Assembly: GCF_042675965.1 (NCBI RefSeq)
Contig: NZ_JBHTKJ010000001.1
Coordinates: 179,875-243,874 of the forward strand
Length of the DNA: 64,000 nt
Direction: 5' to 3'
Source: Virgibacillus_R byunsanensis
GTDB taxonomy: Bacteria; Bacillota; Bacilli; Bacillales; Amphibacillaceae
Each line of letters starts with the position of its first letter. Position 1 is the first letter of the stretch. A program made the position numbers and the translations under genes. The notes under the pieces were generated by a model. That model saw nothing but the letters and a program-made list of their open reading frames with translations. It ran no database searches and had not been told where the DNA came from. Shown piece by piece: positions 58,936 through 64,000 of this stretch.

Positions 58936-59640
58936 CTAATAATCTTCAATAACAATATACGTTACTTTTATTGGACCATGTACACCAACGACAAAACTTA
59001 ATTCAATATCAGCACTGTTACTCGGTCCTGAGATAAACTTAATACAAGACGAAATATCATTTGTTTCTTGATATTCCGTATGGATAAAATCTGTAACTTG
59101 GGTCAACCGCGGAACAATAGTGCTTTTAGGAATGAGTGCAATATATGTTTTAGGCAACAAGCTTACGGAACGTCCTTTACCTCTAGAAGTAGTTAACGCA
59201 ACAGTTGCCGATTCAGCTAACGTATAATCACTAAACGTTATACCGACACCTGATTGTTCCGCAATTTTGATACTTTCTTCATTTGGTTTCCATACATGCG
59301 TACCGTATTCCTCTAAAATTGGAGTTAGTCCACATCTCTCAAAACGTTCATCGTCTGTTCTGATACTTACACTCTCTCCATAGTCTTGAAGCACTTTTCG
59401 TAACGTTTTTCCGCTATCCTTGATAGTAGTTTCAAAAACATTTACGTCCACTTTTTCTGCAGCTTGCTTAAATACTTCAACGAGCTCATTTTGGGAAGCG
59501 CCTTCTAATACGTCATACTGAGGATTTTCTTCCCATCTCGGTAATGTAACATTTTTCTTCTTTTCATTTCTTCCTAATTTATTTGACAAATGACGTAGGA
59601 AAGAATCACGATTTGTCACTTCACCAGTCTGTCTCATCAT
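58936..59640 (-). CDS. lutC: L-lactate utilization protein LutC (LUD domain)
   Basis: A 234-residue LUD-domain protein, the C subunit of the L-lactate oxidising complex. Features are GVGITFSDYTLAESATVALT, SLLPKTYIALIPKS and the end part FISGPSNSADIELSFVVGVH. Start ATG 59640 (or 59637) follows AAAGGGG. It is the last gene of lutABC and lies 1 base after lutB. LutABC oxidises lactate to pyruvate in the cytosol. Confidence 0.92.
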   Translation of the reverse strand: MMRQTGEVTNRDSFLRHLSNKLGRNEKKKNVTLPRWEENPQYDVLEGASQNELVEVFKQAAEKVDVNVFETTIKDSGKTLRKVLQDYGESVSIRTDDERFERCGLTPILEEYGTHVWKPNEESIKIAEQSGVGITFSDYTLAESATVALTTSRGKGRSVSLLPKTYIALIPKSTIVPRLTQVTDFIHTEYQETNDISSCIKFISGPSNSADIELSFVVGVHGPIKVTYIVIEDY

Positions 59641-59641
59641 T

Positions 59642-61063
59642 CTACCCCTTTCCTTTCACACGTGATTTATACCAATCTCTAAATCTTTCATTTGAAGGTG
59701 CGGGGAATTCTCTCGATTTTGTCCATTCTTTAAGTAAAAAAGGACCGTTTGAAATATTGTCATCTTTTGAAAATGGTTTGGACAAGATGGATGCTGATTT
59801 TGTACTAAAGTTGTACAAGGAACTATTTTTTGTGACCATTTTAAATGCTTGCATGGCCCATTTTTCAGAAACTGGACTCTTATTTTCTTCTTCGACAATA
59901 TTTTGGCGATGCTTTAACAGTAATTCATGAAGTGGAATTTTCACTGGACAGGCATCCGTGCACGCAGAACACAATGTCGAAGCAAACGGTAATTCCTTAT
60001 TTTCCTCGTATCCACCTAAAATAGGAGAAATCACTGCACCGATTGGGCCGGAATAAATAGAACCATACGCATGACCGCCAATGTGTCGATAAACTGGACA
60101 AACATTTAAACAGGCTGAGCAACGAATACAGTGTAAGGCGGACTGAAATTCTGATCCGAGCATCTTAGACCGTCCATTATCTAAAATCACTAGATGAAAT
60201 TCTTCGGGACCATCTACTTCATCTTCACGCTTTGCACCTGTTAATGTTGTGACGTAAGTGGATAGTTTTTGACCAACAGCACTTCTAGCTAGCATGCTTA
60301 CTAGGATATCAAACTCTTTCCATGTGGGGACAATTCTTTCCATTCCCATCACTGAAATTTGTGTTTTTGGATAAGTCGTTACCATTTCGGCATTCCCCTC
60401 ATTGGTAACTAGAGAAACTGTACCCGTGTCTGAAATGGCGTAGTTACAACCTGTTATTCCAATATCAGCTGATAAAAATTCTTGACGTAACTGTTCTCTT
60501 GCAAATAATGTTAATTCCTCAGGATTTGATGTGTTTTCATAGTTTCTTTCTTCTTTAAACACATCACGAACTTGCTCCTTGTTTTTATGAAGTGCTGGGG
60601 CTAAAAAATGTGAAGGGGGATCTTCAGCTAACTGAATAATGTATTCCCCTAAATCTGTCTCTACTACGTCACGACCCGATGCTTCAAGCGTTTGATTAAT
60701 TCCAATTTCTTCTGTCACCATTGATTTTGATTTAACTATTTTTTTTGCTTCTTTTTTTTCAACGACGGACATAATATAATCATTTGCTTCCTCTTTAGTT
60801 TGTGCAAAAAAAACGTGCCCACCTTGTTTGCTAACATTTTCACTTAGTTCATAAAGGTAATAATCTAAGTTTTCAATTGTATGCTCCCGAATGGCCGCAG
60901 ACAAGTTCCTCCATTCTTCCCAATCACCAAGTTCTTCTATCATTTGTTCCCGAACGCCAGTGAGACGACTTTGAGCAGAAGAAACAGCTTCACGCATAAA
61001 TGTATCTTCAAGACTTTCCGAAACTCTATTAGTAAAAGAATCTGTCCCGATTTTCATACTCAT
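59642..61063 (-). CDS. lutB: L-lactate utilization iron-sulfur protein LutB
   Basis: A 473-residue LUD plus ferredoxin-type protein. Two 4Fe-4S motifs are visible, [19 protein letters not shown] (about residues 306-324) and [16 protein letters not shown] (about 357-373). Start ATG 61063 has AGAGGTGATC at the ideal distance; GTG 61075 is inside that site. It overlaps the lutA stop region. It is the electron-transfer partner of LutA and LutC. Confidence 0.93.
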   Translation of the reverse strand: MSMKIGTDSFTNRVSESLEDTFMREAVSSAQSRLTGVREQMIEELGDWEEWRNLSAAIREHTIENLDYYLYELSENVSKQGGHVFFAQTKEEANDYIMSVVEKKEAKKIVKSKSMVTEEIGINQTLEASGRDVVETDLGEYIIQLAEDPPSHFLAPALHKNKEQVRDVFKEERNYENTSNPEELTLFAREQLRQEFLSADIGITGCNYAISDTGTVSLVTNEGNAEMVTTYPKTQISVMGMERIVPTWKEFDILVSMLARSAVGQKLSTYVTTLTGAKREDEVDGPEEFHLVILDNGRSKMLGSEFQSALHCIRCSACLNVCPVYRHIGGHAYGSIYSGPIGAVISPILGGYEENKELPFASTLCSACTDACPVKIPLHELLLKHRQNIVEEENKSPVSEKWAMQAFKMVTKNSSLYNFSTKSASILSKPFSKDDNISNGPFLLKEWTKSREFPAPSNERFRDWYKSRVKGKG

Positions 61064-61071
61064 CTTCTTGA

Positions 61072-61800
61072 TCACCTCTGTTTTGACTGATTAAGCACAT
61101 GTGCAATATGATTAACTTTAATTTCTTTTCCAAGCCGGTCTATTCTTCCACCAATGTTCATTAAACAACCACCATCAGCGCCAATTAACAATTCCGCTCC
61201 AGTATTTTCGATGTGCATGACTTTTTCATTTACCATCTGTTCCGATATAGCAGCCATTTTCACAGAAAAGGTCCCACCGAAACCACAACAATCCTCACAA
61301 TGGGCTAAGGGCCTTAATTCTAACCCTTTTACTTGTTGTAACAGTTTCATAGGAGCTTCCTTCACACCTAAAAGTCTACTCATATGGCAAGAGGTATGAT
61401 AAGTGGCAACTGCATTAAACTCTGCACCAACATCAACTATACCTAGAACATCGACAATAAACTGTGTTAATTCATACGATTTATTTGCAAGCTTCTCTGC
61501 TTTTGGACCCCATACGGGATCGTTTTTAAATAAAGTTGGATATTCCTTCAGCATACTAACACATGAACCTGAAGGAGCCACTACATATTCAGCATGTTCG
61601 AAGGTCGTAATCATGTGTTTCATCGTGTCCATTGACTTTTGCACATAACCACTGTTATAGGCTGGTTGGCCACAGCATGTTTGTGTCTCAGGGAAGTCAA
61701 TCTCACAACCTAATCTCTCTAATAATTCCACTGTATCCTTGCCCACATCTGATGAAAACAAATCTACTAAACAAGTAATAAATAACGAGACTCTGATAAT
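61072..61800 (-). CDS. lutA: L-lactate utilization protein LutA, non-AUG start
   Basis: A 242-residue CCG-domain subunit. Two cysteine-rich domains are present: [12 protein letters not shown] early and [14 protein letters not shown] late. The mature N terminus matches B. subtilis LutA ([18 protein letters not shown]). AAGGAGGGA at 61801-61809 fits a start at ATT 61800 or ATC 61797. The in-frame ATG at 61827 is upstream of that ribosome site and has none of its own. The non-AUG start is an inference. It heads lutABC. Confidence 0.88.
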   Translation of the reverse strand: MIRVSLFITCLVDLFSSDVGKDTVELLERLGCEIDFPETQTCCGQPAYNSGYVQKSMDTMKHMITTFEHAEYVVAPSGSCVSMLKEYPTLFKNDPVWGPKAEKLANKSYELTQFIVDVLGIVDVGAEFNAVATYHTSCHMSRLLGVKEAPMKLLQQVKGLELRPLAHCEDCCGFGGTFSVKMAAISEQMVNEKVMHIENTGAELLIGADGGCLMNIGGRIDRLGKEIKVNHIAHVLNQSKQR

Positions 61801-61809
61801 TTCTCCCTC
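61801..61809 (-). promoter_or_regulatory. Ribosome-binding site that decides the lutA start
   Basis: AAGGAGGGA reads on the minus strand 5-8 bases before ATT 61800/ATC 61797 and lies inside the frame that begins at ATG 61827. Confidence 0.6.
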
Positions 61810-61915
61810 CTTTTTAAACCAGTCCATATTGCTGATTCTTTGAACGTCTTAAGACGAACGGCGGAGTTACCATATTTACAAAAATAAAGTACAGTCTCCA
61901 AAGTTAAATTACGAT

Positions 61916-62623
61916 TTAATGCCCTAAATAGGCTTCTTTAATACTTGAATCATTGATCATTTCACTAGTCAGGCCACTTTTTACAACTTTACCTGTTTCA
62001 AGTACATAGGCAGTATGAGCTACCTTTAATGCCTGTCTTGCATTTTGCTCTACTAATAACACGGTTGTTCCTTCTTTGTTAATTTCTCGGATGATTCGGA
62101 AAATATCTTGAACCACTAAAGGAGCTAAACCCATGGACGGTTCATCTAATAAAAGAAGCTTTGGTTTTGACATAAGTGCTCGAGCTATTGCAAGCATCTG
62201 TTGTTGTCCACCAGAGAGCGTTCCTCCTAATTGGTTTTTACGTTCTCTTAAAATAGGGAAGCGATCCATTACTTTTTCTATATCGTTTTTAACTTCTTTA
62301 TCTTTTCGATGAAATGCCCCCATTTCTAAATTTTCCAACACACTCATGCCACCTAATATTTCTCGCCCTTCAGGAACTAGAGCAATCCCTTTTTCAACAA
62401 GCTGATGAGGCTCTAAAAAAGTAACATCCTCATCTAAAAAAGTTACATTTCCTGATTTTGGTTTTAGCATCCCTGTAATTGTTTTCATTGTCGTCGTTTT
62501 ACCTGCGCCATTTGAGCCTAATATACTGACAATCTCCCCTTCAGGTACCTTAATACTAACATCCTTTAATGCTTGGATATTACCGTAATACGTATTAACA
62601 TTTTTAATACTAAGCAAATTCAT
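61916..62623 (-). CDS. livF: Branched-chain amino acid ABC transporter ATPase LivF
   Basis: A 235-residue ATPase: Walker A GSNGAGKTT, signature LSGGQQQMLAIARALM, Walker B LLLLDEPSMGLAP, the standard LivF pattern. It overlaps livG by 14 bases. HAAT-family importer component for leucine/isoleucine/valine or a related solute. Since livM upstream is cut by an insertion sequence, its expression is probably reduced. Confidence 0.92.
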   Translation of the reverse strand: MNLLSIKNVNTYYGNIQALKDVSIKVPEGEIVSILGSNGAGKTTTMKTITGMLKPKSGNVTFLDEDVTFLEPHQLVEKGIALVPEGREILGGMSVLENLEMGAFHRKDKEVKNDIEKVMDRFPILRERKNQLGGTLSGGQQQMLAIARALMSKPKLLLLDEPSMGLAPLVVQDIFRIIREINKEGTTVLLVEQNARQALKVAHTAYVLETGKVVKSGLTSEMINDSSIKEAYLGH

Positions 62624-63383
62624 CTTCCTCCTCTTTTCCGAGGTAAGCTTCCACTACTTCAGGATTATTTTTAATGTCATCTGGAATACCTTCAGCAATT
62701 TTCTTGCCAAAATTGAGTACTACGATTCGGTCGCAAGTTCGCATTACTAGTGGCATGTCATGTTCTATTAATAATATGGTAACTCCTAATTGTTTAATCT
62801 TTTGGATAAGATCAAATAAATCATTTGTTTCTTTTTCATTCATCCCTGCTGCTGGCTCATCTAGTAATAATAGACTCGGTTCACTAGCGAGCGCACGGGC
62901 GATTTCAAGACGACGTTGTTGACCATATGCTAAATTTTCCCCGAATGTATCTTTGTGTTCTTCAAGGCCAACTAACTCTAACAATCCTAGAGCTTTTGAA
63001 CGAATTTGTTCCTCTTCTGTTTTTTGCGATTTTGTTTTAAAAAAGCCGGACCATACACCTGAACGTGAGCGACAATGTTGCCCTACTGTTACATTTTCCA
63101 AAACTGTCATTTCTGGGAATAATCGTATATTTTGGAATGTACGGCAAATTCCTACTTTTGTTATAGCATGAGATTTCATATTTGTTATATCTTGATTATG
63201 AAAAACTACCTCTCCAGATGTTGGTGGAAACATGGATGTGATGATATTAAACATTGTTGTTTTACCAGCCCCATTTGGACCAATTAAACCCAAAACTTCA
63301 CCTTTCTTGACCTGGAAGGAGACATCCATCAAAGCTTGGACTCCACCAAACCGTTTGGAAATGGTGTTAATTTCCAGTACCAT
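62610..63383 (-). CDS. livG: Branched-chain amino acid ABC transporter ATPase LivG
   Basis: A 257-residue ATPase with Walker A GPNGAGKTTMFN, signature LAYGQQRRLEIARALA and Walker B LLLLDEPAAGMN. LivG is recognisable by the LAYGQ signature and the C-terminal EAYLGKEE. Overlaps livM by 17 bases. Same complex as LivF. Confidence 0.92.
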   Translation of the reverse strand: MVLEINTISKRFGGVQALMDVSFQVKKGEVLGLIGPNGAGKTTMFNIITSMFPPTSGEVVFHNQDITNMKSHAITKVGICRTFQNIRLFPEMTVLENVTVGQHCRSRSGVWSGFFKTKSQKTEEEQIRSKALGLLELVGLEEHKDTFGENLAYGQQRRLEIARALASEPSLLLLDEPAAGMNEKETNDLFDLIQKIKQLGVTILLIEHDMPLVMRTCDRIVVLNFGKKIAEGIPDDIKNNPEVVEAYLGKEEEDEFA

Positions 63384-63838
63384 GAGTGTCCTCCTCCTTT
63401 TCTACATTTATTTTCTTTTTTCGTAATTTACTCAGTTTATTTACGACTTGATAGTCAATTAGCCCTTGGGGTCTAAAGGCCATCATTGCAACTAGGATAA
63501 CTCCATAAAACATATATCGGTATTCTGCTACTCCCCGCAATAACTCTGGCAAAGCCGTTAGGATGGTTGCTCCAAAAATAGGCCCCCAAATAATTTCACT
63601 TCCACCAAAAACAGCGAAAATTAAACCTTCGATGGCACGGTGATAGTCAAAATCAGATGGACTAATGTATGCAGTAATATGTGCATAAAGAGCTCCTGCA
63701 GATCCGGCGACGAATGCCCCTTGAGTAAAAGCTAACACTTTATAGTACGTGATATTGATTCCCATCGCGCGCGCTGCATTTTCATCCATTTTAATAGCAC
63801 CAAATGCCCTTCCTACCGTATGTGTAAAATAGTTCTCG
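63367..63838 (-). pseudogene. livM: livM fragment (C-terminal part), cut by an IS
   Basis: The minus strand encodes the C-terminal part of a LivM permease: GRAFGAIKMDENAARAMGIN, AGSAGALYAHITAY and EGLIFAVFGGSEIIWGPIFG. The frame continues above the apparent ATG 63789 as NYFTHTVGRAF, so that ATG is internal. At about 63838 homology stops, and a stop codon follows within a few codons. The 5' part is missing where IS sequence begins. Confidence 0.82.
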
Positions 63839-64000
63839 GGGGAATTTGATATTAATTCCTAGCCAAAAAAGAAAAGGCACTCTATCATAAAATGTATGCT
63901 GTGACAGGCAAAATACATTTAGAAAGAGGCCTCTTCATGGAATATATTATATCAAAATTATACGAATTAATACACCAAACCGGGAATTTAATCGAATTAG
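63839..64000 (+). mobile_element. Left end of an insertion sequence, probably ISLre2 family
   Basis: The boundary is at about GGGGGAATTTGATATTAATT. A transposase-like frame begins at 63937. The right end and any target duplication lie outside the window. Confidence 0.65.
63937..64000 (+). CDS. Start of a probable ISLre2 (UPF0236) transposase, truncated by the window end
   Basis: ATG 63937 follows GAAAGAGG. The 21 visible residues read MEYIISKLYELIHQTGNLIE, matching the N-terminal pattern I recall for ISLre2/UPF0236 transposases (about 20 residues with 'I..L.E.I.QT.NLIE'). Only the start is visible, so the family call is provisional. Confidence 0.6.
   Translation, partial: MEYIISKLYELIHQTGNLIEL

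Noticed and set aside
63367..63789. Complete 140-residue LivM-like protein
   Set aside because: Homology runs through the apparent ATG into upstream codons, and normal LivM is about twice as long; it is a fragment.

Overview
The window looks like chromosomal DNA of a low-GC Gram-positive bacterium of the family Bacillaceae. Strong AGGAGG ribosome-binding sites, an S-box leader, B. subtilis-type gene sets (ypmR-ypmS, ykpA, app/opp, lutABC, yuzB-like) and a TxpA/Fst-like toxin all point there. Very acidic linkers behind the lipoprotein signals of the binding proteins suggest a halotolerant member such as Oceanobacillus, Virgibacillus or Lentibacillus. The genus is inference. No rRNA, tRNA, CRISPR array or prophage was seen.

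Layout. 1-4.2 kb: rarD, then a SAM-riboswitch-controlled metY-metX unit in which metY carries an extra C-terminal CoA-binding-like domain. 4.5-10 kb: ypmR-ypmS, a WYL regulator, a permuted NlpC/P60-like hydrolase and the ABC-F protein ykpA. 10-11.1 kb: a repeat-rich gap with a broken VOC gene. 11.2-14.7 kb: threonine catabolism (kbl-tdh), a 44-residue secreted peptide and a LysM-3D cell-wall protein. 15-27.6 kb: two back-to-back oligopeptide ABC operons (appDFBCA and oppABCDF). 28-31 kb: a DUF1002 secreted protein, an MFS pump and a YuzB-like protein. 31.5-36.7 kb: a six-gene tight operon (MATE, membrane protein, lysozyme-like, glycerate kinase, RidA, iron alcohol dehydrogenase). 36.8-39.6 kb: acyl-CoA ligase and a nitronate monooxygenase-like flavoprotein. 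39.7-45.8 kb: a TAXI-TRAP transporter divergent from a serine hydrolase/regulator pair. 46.9-55.7 kb: a SWIM/SNF2 helicase, MFS, TauE/SafE, Cu/Zn-SOD, PH-domain protein, an arsR unit and DoxX. 55.8-58.8 kb: gene remnants, small membrane proteins, a type I toxin-antitoxin locus and a decayed IS91-type transposase. 58.9-64 kb: lutABC, then livF-livG and a livM cut off by an IS element that runs out of the window.

Repeats are the most unusual content. At least eight copies of a modular hairpin element (about 76-150 bp) lie between genes, and their terminal stems show paired, compensating base changes. Other families are a 308-bp sequence present twice in opposite orientation 35 kb apart, GC-rich elements with related terminal inverted repeats, a separate GC-rich palindromic repeat, an 822-bp segment bounded by 42-44 bp inverted repeats, and a 20-21-bp phased GATCAA array. 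One hairpin copy lies inside the VOC pseudogene, so that family has probably been mobile.

Functionally the window is weighted toward import and use of peptides, amino acids and organic acids, with methionine synthesis under SAM control and metal and oxidative-stress functions around 53-55 kb.
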